A stretch of DNA of 33,997 nt. Source: Lachnospiraceae bacterium. GTDB taxonomy: Bacteria > Bacillota > Clostridia > Lachnospirales > Lachnospiraceae. The stretch covers positions 1 to 33,997 of the forward strand of contig JAILKW010000286.1 of assembly GCA_024693455.1 (NCBI GenBank), given 5' to 3'. Position numbers and translations under genes: made by a program. Positions within the stretch are counted from its first letter, which is position 1. Each line of letters begins with the position of its first letter. The notes beneath the pieces were generated by a model that was not told where the DNA came from, ran no database searches, and saw nothing but the letters and a program-made list of their open reading frames with translations. Of the stretch, positions 1 through 9,160 are shown piece after piece.

Positions 1-40
1 AACAGGATCGCATCTTTTTTTTCGCAGAAAGGAGAATGTT

Positions 41-1537
41 TTGCTTTTTAGACACAATAGATATGCCAAAACTCTTTCGATGGTACTTGCTTTGGCAGCT
101 ACGATAGAAATGCTTGGAACACCTGTTGTCAGTTTTGCATCTGATTTAAGTGACGGGACCTATATTTCCGAAGAGACGGTAACAGACGGGGCTATCGATA
201 CAGCTACCGAAGCTTCACAGGAATCGGAAACTGTAACCCAACCTGAGGTTATTTATAACCCGATAGTTTCTACGGTTCCGCTCAATGAAAGTGCTGATAT
301 TAAGCTGCTCAAAGAAGAGGAAAGTCATAAACTGCTTTTTGGGGCATCCGGAATGATAGACATTGATACGACTTCCAAGAAAGCGGCAAAGCTCGGTTTT
401 GATAAGATAACGGGAAGAAAGATAACCTCATCAAACGAAGCAGTGCTTAAGATAATAGAGAGTCAGGGTGGATATGTATACTCCGCAGTTACTTCCGGAG
501 AAGCATATGTAACGGTTGAATATTCGGTTGAGGGAGGAACGGAGAATTACTCCTGCAGTTATTATTTTTATGTTACTTCCGATATGACCAATGTTACGGC
601 GGATAATACCTCCTTTGAATTAACGTTTGATGCAAGTGAGTATCTTTATGGTACGGGAAATCAGGAAGTATCATTTAATCTGTTGGGTCTTCCGGAAGGG
701 GCAGCGCCTCTGTCAGACTATAATTCATTTGTTGATTTTTCTGTTTCGGGTTCCTCCAATGTAAAGATCAAAGATGTGTCGGTTAACGAAAATGTTGTTA
801 CCATACTTGCTTCAGGAAACGGGAAAAAGACGGTAAATGTTGATATTAACGGCAAAATCTTCCCTGTAGAGATAAAGCTTAACGGTATTAAGCTCAATAA
901 AAAGTCTGCATTTCTCATGCAGGGCAAAACAACAACTCTTAAGGTTGCAAAATTTGACGGAAAGGTAGAGTGGAAGAGCAGTAAGCCCAAGGTGGCTACA
1001 GTTTCCCAAAAGGGAGTTGTAAAAGCTAAGGGAGTGGGTTCAACCCTTATAACAGCTAAAGCAGGTGAGTATAAGCTTTACGCGGTTATAAATACGGCTT
1101 CAGACGCAAAATACCATATAATTAAGACTGCCAGAGGAATAGTAAACAGCAGCAGCTACTCACAGCCTTACAGAATGAAGAAGGGATATTACGATTGCAG
1201 TTCCCTTGTATGGCGTTCATTTAAGAACTACGGATATTATTTCGGAAACAGATATTGGGCGCCCGTAGCTGCAGATATAGCAAGATATCTTATGGCAAGA
1301 CACAAAAAGATCGGATGGGTCAACAATAAAAATATCAAAAACAGAAAGTTTAACCCCGGAGATCTTTATTTCGGAACGGGAGCAAATAACGGCAGATATA
1401 AAGGTATATATCATGTGGAGATCTGCACCGGATATGATATAGCATATGTGGACGGTAATGGAAAACCTGTATATATTATGACCTGGGTGAACAGAGACCC
1501 GGGATACGGTGCAGGCGGACTTATGTGCAGACCGTAG
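41..1537 (+). CDS. Secreted protein with Big_2-like Ig domain and C-terminal NlpC/P60-like cysteine peptidase/amidase domain
   Basis: TTG start preceded by AAAGGAG; Sec signal (KTLSMVLALAATIEMLGTPVVSFAS); Big_2-like 'VEWKSSKPKVATVSQKGVVKAKGVGSTLITAKAG'; NlpC/P60-like 'YDCSSLVWRSF' (Cys) and 'YHVEICTGYD' (His). Confidence 0.75.
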   Translation: MLFRHNRYAKTLSMVLALAATIEMLGTPVVSFASDLSDGTYISEETVTDGAIDTATEASQESETVTQPEVIYNPIVSTVPLNESADIKLLKEEESHKLLFGASGMIDIDTTSKKAAKLGFDKITGRKITSSNEAVLKIIESQGGYVYSAVTSGEAYVTVEYSVEGGTENYSCSYYFYVTSDMTNVTADNTSFELTFDASEYLYGTGNQEVSFNLLGLPEGAAPLSDYNSFVDFSVSGSSNVKIKDVSVNENVVTILASGNGKKTVNVDINGKIFPVEIKLNGIKLNKKSAFLMQGKTTTLKVAKFDGKVEWKSSKPKVATVSQKGVVKAKGVGSTLITAKAGEYKLYAVINTASDAKYHIIKTARGIVNSSSYSQPYRMKKGYYDCSSLVWRSFKNYGYYFGNRYWAPVAADIARYLMARHKKIGWVNNKNIKNRKFNPGDLYFGTGANNGRYKGIYHVEICTGYDIAYVDGNGKPVYIMTWVNRDPGYGAGGLMCRP

Positions 1538-1565
1538 CAATTTACGATTTTTGATCAAATATAAA

Positions 1566-1600
1566 AGGACCGGCTCGTAAGAGTCCGGTCCTAATTTTTT
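1566..1600. terminator. Intrinsic terminator between convergent genes
   Basis: AGGACCGGCTC-GTAA-GAG(T)CCGGTCCT stem followed by AATTTTTT. Confidence 0.8.
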
Positions 1601-3524
1601 ATAACGGTGATATATTTACTTTTGAGAAGAAGTTTTCAAGCTGTGCAATAGGTATGGGCTTTGAGTATTTGTAGCCCTGCAGGTACTGAGCAAACATTCT
1701 GATACATCTTGCCTCATCGGCTGTATCCTCAACACCTTCATAAAGCACTCTGTAGTTAAGCTTGTGGAACATATCCGCAAAGGTGTGTACCATGTACTCC
1801 GACGTCTTGTCTTTTCCGGATTCTATAACCAGAGAGCGGTCAAACTTGATGATATCGAAGGGTAGCTCCATGATACGATCGAAGTTGGAATAACCGGTTC
1901 CGAAGTCGTCTAAATAGAAGAGAATGCCCTTTTCTTTCAGTTCGTATATTTTGGCCTTAACCATGTTGAAATCAGTGGTATTTCGGCTCTCTGTAAGTTC
2001 TATGGCGACTTTTTCGTAAGGAATATTGTTTTGTTCTATGATCCTTAATATATCACGGCAGAAATTCTCGTCCCTGACTTCCTGAATGGAGAAGTTTATC
2101 GATATGCGGTGAACGTGGAAACCGTTTTCAAGCATATTATGGATCACCTTACAGGTTTTGTTTAAAATAATAAGCGAAAGCGGATGAATGAGATCTGTCT
2201 GTTCCGCTACCGGGATGAACATATCAGGGAATAAAAATCCGGTGTCCGGAAGCTCCATTCTCATAAGAGCTTCAGCAGTATCATAAGCGCCTGAGGAGAC
2301 GTTAAATACGGGCTGACAATAAACAATAACTCTCGGATCATCAAGATCCATTTTTTCTTCGATATCCCTAAGCTCGGAAATGATGTAAAGTCTTCGGGTG
2401 AAATTGAGTATGTCATCTTCCGTGACTGTATAAAAATTGTTGGGTTCACATTTGGGCTCAATATATTTAAACAGATCAGGGTAAGAGTTATTCTCTGAAA
2501 GCTTGGACTCCGACTTAACAAAAACAGCTTTAAATTTGAGTTTGAGTTTTTCGTATAAGGGAGTAAATGCTTCAACAAGAGCCCTGTTCGTTTCTTCGTA
2601 GTTGGGATTCTGGTCGATTCTGTATACAAGTACCAACCTGTCACCGTGCAAGCGGAAAAGAGTGCCTTTCTTTACGCATTTGCTGTAGAAGTTATATACC
2701 ATACTATGCATATCTCTAAGAAGGTATGCATTTTTATCGAAGTCCTGAACATGCAGGGAAATTATCATAAGCTCGCGGTTTTTGCTGTGTGCATCCAGGA
2801 TCATTTTTGTAAAAGAGGATGCGTGTATCGCACCGGTTTCCGTATCATAAGGATTTGAGTGCAAAAGATACATAAGAGCAATGATGGGCAGTATAAAGAT
2901 CGAGATGGTAAAGGATGTCTGATGATGCAGCCCCTGTATTATGTGGATGATAATACAAAGAACATAGCTTCCCATTACGCCCTGCAGGATCTGAAATACC
3001 AGTCTCTCTTTGTATCTTGTCAGCATGAAACCCAATATGCAGATATTTAATAAAAGTCCTATGGCCAGGAAGTTAAATCCTCCTGTGTAAGAATGCGAAC
3101 TGTAGTCAACCGTAAATCCATATCCGAAGACTGAACCTAAAATATCACCGAGCAAGAGTAAAGACGAAATTAGTATAGAGACGGCATTAAAAGTTTTTTT
3201 GGTTTTCTTAGGCAGTTCAAGTAAGTTCCCGAAATAATAGACATAAAGAATAAAAGTTCCGAAAAGGCAAAAGCGCGATATCATCCGCGTGGCATATATC
3301 AAAAATACAGGCATGTTGTCGGATGCCAAAAGTGTATGGAAGATAAGGTCAAATACTGCAGCTAAAGCTACAAACCCCAGCATACCGCAAAATGCTTTAA
3401 AATTTGAATCCTTGGTAATAAAGGTCTGGATCAAAAGATGCATCAGCAGAATGCAGATAATAAGTGTCAGCAGATCGCCTACAGGCGAAAAACTGCCGAA
3501 TTTTTGAAGTAATCCTTCAGACAT
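1599..3524 (-). CDS. Multi-TM membrane protein with degenerate GGDEF and intact EAL domain (c-di-GMP phosphodiesterase)
   Basis: About 7-8 N-terminal TM helices; GGDEF-position motif reads 'RLHGDRLVLV'; EAL motifs EALMRM, ELTES, YLDDFGTGYSNF, IKFDRS, EGVED, QGYKYSKP. ATG at 3524 has RBS GAAGGAGAGC; the ORF track start at 3584 is upstream of it. Confidence 0.9.
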   Translation of the reverse strand: MSEGLLQKFGSFSPVGDLLTLIICILLMHLLIQTFITKDSNFKAFCGMLGFVALAAVFDLIFHTLLASDNMPVFLIYATRMISRFCLFGTFILYVYYFGNLLELPKKTKKTFNAVSILISSLLLLGDILGSVFGYGFTVDYSSHSYTGGFNFLAIGLLLNICILGFMLTRYKERLVFQILQGVMGSYVLCIIIHIIQGLHHQTSFTISIFILPIIALMYLLHSNPYDTETGAIHASSFTKMILDAHSKNRELMIISLHVQDFDKNAYLLRDMHSMVYNFYSKCVKKGTLFRLHGDRLVLVYRIDQNPNYEETNRALVEAFTPLYEKLKLKFKAVFVKSESKLSENNSYPDLFKYIEPKCEPNNFYTVTEDDILNFTRRLYIISELRDIEEKMDLDDPRVIVYCQPVFNVSSGAYDTAEALMRMELPDTGFLFPDMFIPVAEQTDLIHPLSLIILNKTCKVIHNMLENGFHVHRISINFSIQEVRDENFCRDILRIIEQNNIPYEKVAIELTESRNTTDFNMVKAKIYELKEKGILFYLDDFGTGYSNFDRIMELPFDIIKFDRSLVIESGKDKTSEYMVHTFADMFHKLNYRVLYEGVEDTADEARCIRMFAQYLQGYKYSKPIPIAQLENFFSKVNISPL

Positions 3525-3567
3525 AATATGCTCTCCTTCGACTGAGAAATATACAAGTAATGAAATA

Positions 3568-4323
3568 TTATGGGTGAGTCTCAAAGTAGGAATCTATCTC
3601 CGCAACAAGCATTTTAGGCGGCATTGTTTTCAGAAGGTAGTTTACGGGCTTAAGTGCTAAAACTCTCATTACAGATTCTTTATCGGATTTTACCGTTAAA
3701 AACATTATGGGAATATCTGCGGTATCCGGATCGCTTTTTAGCATCTGATAAACTTCCGGTCCGTCCGTTATCGGCATTTCGTAGTCCAAAAGTATGAGAT
3801 CCACTGAGTTTGTCGCTAAAAATTTGATTGCAGACATACCTGAGTTTACGATGGTAACCCTGTATTTGATCTCAAGCCAGGATTTGATGGCTTTAAGCAT
3901 CATTCCGTCATCATCGATAACAAGTATCCTTTTGGCTCCGTCGTATACACGTTCATTTTCCATAATGATCTGGAGCTTGACTTCAAGCTGTTTGATGTTG
4001 ACGGGTCTTATGAAGGAGCCCTCGACTCTTTCTTCGGGAATAAAGTCATAGGCTCTGTCAACCTGCATTTTTTCGCCTATGATAACGACCTTTATATCCG
4101 AAGCCAATACTTCGGCATCAAGATACATTAGCGTTTCCGAAAAATCGTTTGAATTATCCAGATAAACTATGTAAAGATCCGGGCGGAAGTTAACACCTTT
4201 AACATCCCTTGCTCTGTGAGAAACCCGGGTAACATTATAACCGATATCGTACAGATCTTTGGTTATGGCATTTACCATGAAACTATCCGGATCACCTATT
4301 AACAGTACTTTCTTTTCTTCCAT
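3568..4323 (-). CDS. Response regulator with two receiver domains (first degenerate), no output domain
   Basis: Second REC canonical: 'ILVIDDDGMMLKAI', 'VDLILLDYEMPITDG', 'FLTVKSDKE', 'NYLLKTMPP'. First REC-like unit 'KKVLLIGDPDSFMVNAI...DLYIVYLDNSND...SFIRPVN' lacks the acidic pair and the conserved Lys. ATG at 4323 is 1 nt after the kinase stop; TTG at 4332 is an alternative. Confidence 0.88.
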   Translation of the reverse strand: MEEKKVLLIGDPDSFMVNAITKDLYDIGYNVTRVSHRARDVKGVNFRPDLYIVYLDNSNDFSETLMYLDAEVLASDIKVVIIGEKMQVDRAYDFIPEERVEGSFIRPVNIKQLEVKLQIIMENERVYDGAKRILVIDDDGMMLKAIKSWLEIKYRVTIVNSGMSAIKFLATNSVDLILLDYEMPITDGPEVYQMLKSDPDTADIPIMFLTVKSDKESVMRVLALKPVNYLLKTMPPKMLVAEIDSYFETHP

Positions 4324-4324
4324 T

Positions 4325-6376
4325 TTAAACAACCTCTGTATGACTTAATTCTTCAAGCAGCTCATCAAGCTTGACTTCTGCCATAAGTGTTTGGATACGT
4401 GTCCATTTATCCCCGTATTCCGGGGGTATCCTATAACATTCTACCATATGCATTATGGATTGTGCATTATCATAATCAAAAACTTCGAGCAGTTCTTTCA
4501 TATCGGAAAGAGCATTTAAAAATGCCTGTTTTGAAATTTCTTCCGCAGCCTCAGGCTGCTTTATGTATTCCTCCATCGGTGCGAGCTTTTCGAGGTAGCT
4601 GCGATAAAGACGAAGGAGCTGAGGCGTAAGAAGAGAGATCTGATCTTTGTCCTCGGCATTTCCGTACTGCTCTAAGGTGGCAGCTTCATCGGAAAGACGC
4701 ATTGCACCGATCAGCCTTGCATTGCTTTTTAAGGCATGGACGGCAACAGTAAAATTGCGGTAGTCAAGATCAGCTGCGTACTTTTCAATATCGCCGGATT
4801 TGTCGGGAATGGTTTGATAAAATTCCTTCAAGGCTTCCCTTAAAATATCAATCGTATCGCAGTTGTTTAATGCAGCTTTAAGATTTATTCCCTCAAGCCC
4901 GTTGAATTCCGACAAGTCGTCTTCATGTTGAACGGGAGAGGCTTTTGAAACATTTGCATCGTCATTGGCGGAAGGCGCTTCGACGTCATTAAAACCCGGA
5001 TCTCCCGGATAAATTATCATATCAGCCGGAAGATATTTTTCGAGACTCTTTTCAAGACGTTCCGAAGAAACGGGTTTTGAAAGATAATCCTGGAAACCGG
5101 CATTAATATACTGTTCTCTTGCACCGGAGATCGCATTGGCGGTAAGAGCGATGCAGGGAACATTTTTGTTGGGATTGTCTTCCATGTTGACCATTAGCTC
5201 GTGAGTTTCTATTCCGTCAAGTCCCGGCATTTTGTGGTCAATGAAGATGAGGTCGTATTTTTTCTGCTTCACCATGGAAAGAGCTTCACGACCGGAATCC
5301 GCGGTGTCTATCTGTATGAGGGTTTTTTTGAGAAGTCCTTTGACCACTATGAGATTCATATTGGTATCGTCGATAACAAGAATCCTTGCATGCGGTGCGT
5401 GGAACGGCTCGCTGTAATTCTTACCCTTATTTTTACCGCGAAGATATCTTCCCTGGAAATCACCGATGGGCTCCCAATCCAAAACCTTTTGCCTTATAAC
5501 GAAATGGAAGGTTGAGCCTTCGCCGTAAACCGAGTGTACCCTTAGTGTACTTCCCATCATTCCCAAAAGTTTATTTACGATCTCAAGTCCGAGTCCCGTG
5601 CCTTCGATGGTATGAAGCTTGGCTTCATCAAGTCTTTCGTAGGGAGTGAACAGCTTTGACATGTTATCGGGACTTATGCCCACACCTGTGTCACTGACCT
5701 TGATCGTAAGTGCGATATTGTCATTATTTATTTTTCTGTATTCGACTAAAAGTCCGACGCTTCCTTCCTGAGTGTATTTGATCGCATTGGTAAGCAGATT
5801 AAGAATACATTGCTGGAGTCTGCTCTCATCACCGCAGAGAATCGAAGGAATGTCGTTTGCTATATTGATATCCAGTTTAAGTCCTTTGTTTTCGGCCTGG
5901 ATATCTATCATGTTTACAACCTTTGAAAGAAGATTGGAAAGCTCGTAACGTTCATTGATGATTTCGGTCTTGCCTGCTTCTATCTTGGAAAGATCCAAAA
6001 TGTCATTTACTATGTTAAGAAGTATCTCTCCCGATGCCTTTATGTCCTGGGAGTATTTTAAAGTGTCCTCCTCATGACTTTCTCTCATTATGATCTCGTT
6101 CATTCCGATTATGGCATTGATCGGAGTCCTTATTTCATGAGACATATTGGACAAAAAAGTACTCTTTGCAAGGCTTGCTTCCTTAGCGAGAGTCAACTGA
6201 TTTTCAAGGTCCTGTTCACGCTGCATTTCGACCCGCATTGTCTCGAGATATTCAGCATCTGCTATTTCTTTTGCTTCCTGTGCTTTTTTCATTTTTTTGA
6301 TCTTGGAAAAAGAAATAATGATAACAGCAGTTTCGGCAAGCGTCGCTATTGCCAATAGGATAATGGTAAGAAGCAT
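4325..6376 (-). CDS. Hybrid sensor histidine kinase (TM-HisKA-HATPase_c-REC-HPt)
   Basis: H-box 'FLSNMSHEIRTPINAIIGMN', N-box 'NLLTNAIKYT', G boxes 'DTGVGIS' and 'GTGLGLEIV', REC 'ILVIDDTNMN...DLIFIDHKMPGLDG', HPt 'VHALKSNARLIGA'; RBS GAGGTGG upstream of ATG. Confidence 0.93.
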   Translation of the reverse strand: MLLTIILLAIATLAETAVIIISFSKIKKMKKAQEAKEIADAEYLETMRVEMQREQDLENQLTLAKEASLAKSTFLSNMSHEIRTPINAIIGMNEIIMRESHEEDTLKYSQDIKASGEILLNIVNDILDLSKIEAGKTEIINERYELSNLLSKVVNMIDIQAENKGLKLDINIANDIPSILCGDESRLQQCILNLLTNAIKYTQEGSVGLLVEYRKINNDNIALTIKVSDTGVGISPDNMSKLFTPYERLDEAKLHTIEGTGLGLEIVNKLLGMMGSTLRVHSVYGEGSTFHFVIRQKVLDWEPIGDFQGRYLRGKNKGKNYSEPFHAPHARILVIDDTNMNLIVVKGLLKKTLIQIDTADSGREALSMVKQKKYDLIFIDHKMPGLDGIETHELMVNMEDNPNKNVPCIALTANAISGAREQYINAGFQDYLSKPVSSERLEKSLEKYLPADMIIYPGDPGFNDVEAPSANDDANVSKASPVQHEDDLSEFNGLEGINLKAALNNCDTIDILREALKEFYQTIPDKSGDIEKYAADLDYRNFTVAVHALKSNARLIGAMRLSDEAATLEQYGNAEDKDQISLLTPQLLRLYRSYLEKLAPMEEYIKQPEAAEEISKQAFLNALSDMKELLEVFDYDNAQSIMHMVECYRIPPEYGDKWTRIQTLMAEVKLDELLEELSHTEVV

Positions 6377-6476
6377 ATGTCCACCTCGCTTTACACATGA
6401 TATTTATTTTATCTTATTTTATATCTAAAAACAATAAAATCTCGGTCATGTGTGTTATAAGTCTTCATATGATAAG

Positions 6477-6505
6477 TTGCGCACAAAATTGTAACTTGGT
6501 ATAAT
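6477..6505 (+). promoter_or_regulatory. Predicted sigma70/SigA-type promoter for first M13 peptidase gene
   Basis: TTGCGC - 17 nt - TATAAT, about 50 nt upstream of the ATG at 6557 in the divergent intergenic region. Confidence 0.65.
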
Positions 6506-6556
6506 CAAAGGCAATGGACATATTTTGGTATCTGCTTAAACGAAGGGGGAGACTGA

Positions 6557-9067
6557 ATGAAAATGAAACTAAATGTAAAGGGTATTGTGGGAATCGCATT
6601 GTCTGCGGTTATGCTTTTGGGGACGCCGCTCAGTTCACTCGCTTATAAGCCCACAAAGGATGAGAAGCTCGACCTTAAAGGACTGAAGGATACCTGGGAC
6701 GATCTTAATACCGCCTATGCGGTTGTTGATCTGAACGGTGATTATACAGGGGAATTGATCGAAGCAGAGGTCTCCGGAAGATATTTGAAAGTAAAGATAT
6801 TTAAATATAAAAAATCCGGTATCGTTAAGGTTAAAGCATTTAAAAAAGTTTCCAACATGTGGGTAAGAAGAACGGGCAGAGGCAGAGCGGTTTCTTTTGT
6901 TTTAAGCACTGCGGGAAAGCCTTACGATACTTATACCGAGTATAAAATAAACGGAACCAAAGCAAAAAAGATAAAGGTTTTTCATACCAAAAAGCAAAAA
7001 GGTAAAACCGTCTTTTTAAAAGGTAAAAAGCAGATAAAAAAAGCTGCTTTCAAAAAGTATGTAAGAAAAGTCAAAAATCAGGAAGTCGTTGTTTTTTCAA
7101 GACCGGGTTATCCCTGGATCGATTCCGGTGTTTTGGGATATGCTGCGACAGTCGGAAATCAGGGAGTTAAAGAAGATGCTCATCTGGCATTGAATTACGA
7201 TTATCTTTCCGATGACTCGGAGTTGTTGGAATCGGAGTACGATATCGTATTTAAGACTGATGTCGAGGAGCTTATCCGCAATCAGAAGAAAGAAATTTTC
7301 GATGGGGGCTTTACCTCGGATGCTGATGGAAAGAGGGTAAGAGATTACTTTAATATGGTAAGGGATTGGAGCACAAGAGATACACTCGGAACCGAGCCTC
7401 TTAAAAAGTATCTTGACAGGATAGAAGCCATATCTTCTATGGACGAACTTACCGCATATCTTACAGCCGAAGATGATTATGTCATGAACAGATTCGTAGA
7501 TGTTCTTGTTGCCAAGCATCCTAAAGAAGGTGACGGAAAGACATATGTGTGCTCCATCGGTGAAGATCCGGGTTCATACGGTATAGAAGAAAAAACAATA
7601 ATAAATGCTCTTAAAAAATCCGGTTATACAGAAAAACAGGCAAAGAAGTATATTGATGATTATTCCGAAATATATGAAGGCATGTTTATCGGAAAAACAG
7701 ATAATATAAGCGAAGAGGGTGGATATTACTACAAGGCATCCAAGGTAGACAGTTTGTGTAAAAAATTTCCTCTTACAGGTGTTTTAAATTCCATGGGCGC
7801 ATTTTTCGATAAGACGGGGGTTGTTACATGGGATAAAACTCTGTTCAAAAACCTTGATAAGATATACGTGGAAAAGAACCTTGAAAAGATGAAGGGATAT
7901 CTTATCAGCGCAAATGCGGCAGAGGCGCTTTTTGCCTTGGACAAAAAAACAACTGTCAAGGCGTATAATGACCTGCTGCAGACCTTGGGATATCCTAAAA
8001 TAAGTTTTCCTTCGGACAGCAGCAAGTGGGACGATTTTACAATGGGGCTTTGTCTCGCAGAATACGGATACGGTGATGAGAATCAGCTTTCGGTTGCTAT
8101 TGAGAATGCATACGCTAAGAAGTATTTCACCGATGAAGATAAAAAGAAAGTTACCGATCTTACCAGGGAAATAATAGACAATTACGCAGAAATGCTGACC
8201 AATGAAGACTGGCTTTCGGAATCAACCAAAACCAATGCGGTGGAAAAGCTTAGGGCTATGAAAATTAATGTTATCAGGCCCGAGACTCTTACCGATACAT
8301 CATATCTGGATATTAAAGAGGGTGATAACCTGCTTGACCTTAAAATAAGAAGCGGTAATCTCTTTAAAAAACAGACAATGAAGTATACCGGCAGTAAGGC
8401 AAGCGATGTCGGCTGGAATTGGGATATCGATGCATGGGCTTATACTTCAACAGACAATGCCATGAATGATTTTGAAAGCAATTCAATATATATCCTTGGC
8501 GGATATGTAAACAGACTTAAGCTTTTGGAAGACGATTCGGATGAAGCGGTATACGGATGTATGGGAACTGTTATCGGACATGAGATATCACATGCTTTTG
8601 ATGCCGTGGGAGCATACTATGACAAGGATGGAAACTATTTCGGAGAAGATGAGGATGACGGCGGATGGTGGACCAAAAAAGACCTCAAAGCCTTTAACAA
8701 AAAATGCGAAAAAGTAGCTTCTTATTTTTCCGGAATAATACCTCTTAATTCAGTCTCAATGGATGGATATGCTCTTACAAGTGAAGCCATAGCGGATATG
8801 GGTGGAATGGCTGTTATTCTTAAAATGGCCAAAGAGAATCCTTCGTTTGATTACGAAAAATTCTTTAAAACCTATGCAGGAGGATTTAATGCCTATAAAT
8901 CATCAAGGATCGGAGAAGTTATGAGAGTATTTGATGATGAGCATCCTCTCGGATTTTTAAGGACCAACGTTACGGTTCAGCAGTTCGATGAATTTTACAA
9001 GACCTTTGATGTCGGCAAGGGAGACGGAATGTATCTTGCTCCCAAAGACAGGATAAAAATATGGTAA
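6557..9067 (+). CDS. Secreted M13-family (neprilysin/PepO-like) zinc metallopeptidase with additional N-terminal module
   Basis: Signal peptide (IVGIALSAVMLLGTPLSSLAY); zinc motif '[21 protein letters not shown]'; third ligand '[13 protein letters not shown]'; C-terminal 'PKDRIKIW'; RBS AAGGGGGAGA. Confidence 0.88.
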   Translation: MKMKLNVKGIVGIALSAVMLLGTPLSSLAYKPTKDEKLDLKGLKDTWDDLNTAYAVVDLNGDYTGELIEAEVSGRYLKVKIFKYKKSGIVKVKAFKKVSNMWVRRTGRGRAVSFVLSTAGKPYDTYTEYKINGTKAKKIKVFHTKKQKGKTVFLKGKKQIKKAAFKKYVRKVKNQEVVVFSRPGYPWIDSGVLGYAATVGNQGVKEDAHLALNYDYLSDDSELLESEYDIVFKTDVEELIRNQKKEIFDGGFTSDADGKRVRDYFNMVRDWSTRDTLGTEPLKKYLDRIEAISSMDELTAYLTAEDDYVMNRFVDVLVAKHPKEGDGKTYVCSIGEDPGSYGIEEKTIINALKKSGYTEKQAKKYIDDYSEIYEGMFIGKTDNISEEGGYYYKASKVDSLCKKFPLTGVLNSMGAFFDKTGVVTWDKTLFKNLDKIYVEKNLEKMKGYLISANAAEALFALDKKTTVKAYNDLLQTLGYPKISFPSDSSKWDDFTMGLCLAEYGYGDENQLSVAIENAYAKKYFTDEDKKKVTDLTREIIDNYAEMLTNEDWLSESTKTNAVEKLRAMKINVIRPETLTDTSYLDIKEGDNLLDLKIRSGNLFKKQTMKYTGSKASDVGWNWDIDAWAYTSTDNAMNDFESNSIYILGGYVNRLKLLEDDSDEAVYGCMGTVIGHEISHAFDAVGAYYDKDGNYFGEDEDDGGWWTKKDLKAFNKKCEKVASYFSGIIPLNSVSMDGYALTSEAIADMGGMAVILKMAKENPSFDYEKFFKTYAGGFNAYKSSRIGEVMRVFDDEHPLGFLRTNVTVQQFDEFYKTFDVGKGDGMYLAPKDRIKIW

Positions 9068-9082
9068 AGGGTTTAAAATAGT

Positions 9083-9111
9083 TTGCTTGTTAATTATAAA
9101 TGTGCGATAAT
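9083..9111 (+). promoter_or_regulatory. Possible promoter for second M13 peptidase gene
   Basis: TTGCTT - 17 nt - GATAAT in the 93-nt gap between the two peptidase genes. Confidence 0.4.
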
Positions 9112-9160
9112 TTCCATTATATCGTGTTGCTAAGTTTTGCATTCATAAAAGGAGGATTAA

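Noticed and set aside
2261-3507. Small ORFs in and opposite the EAL gene
   Set aside because: All lie within the supported TM-GGDEF*-EAL frame; no independent evidence.
7097-7519. 140-aa minus-strand ORF within the first M13 gene
   Set aside because: Antisense shadow ORF without independent support.
9068-9160. Possible CGATAAT-TTCC-ATTATaTCG hairpin upstream of the second M13 gene
   Set aside because: AT-rich, bulged and weak; overlaps the proposed -10 box and has no T-run, so not reported as a terminator or riboswitch.
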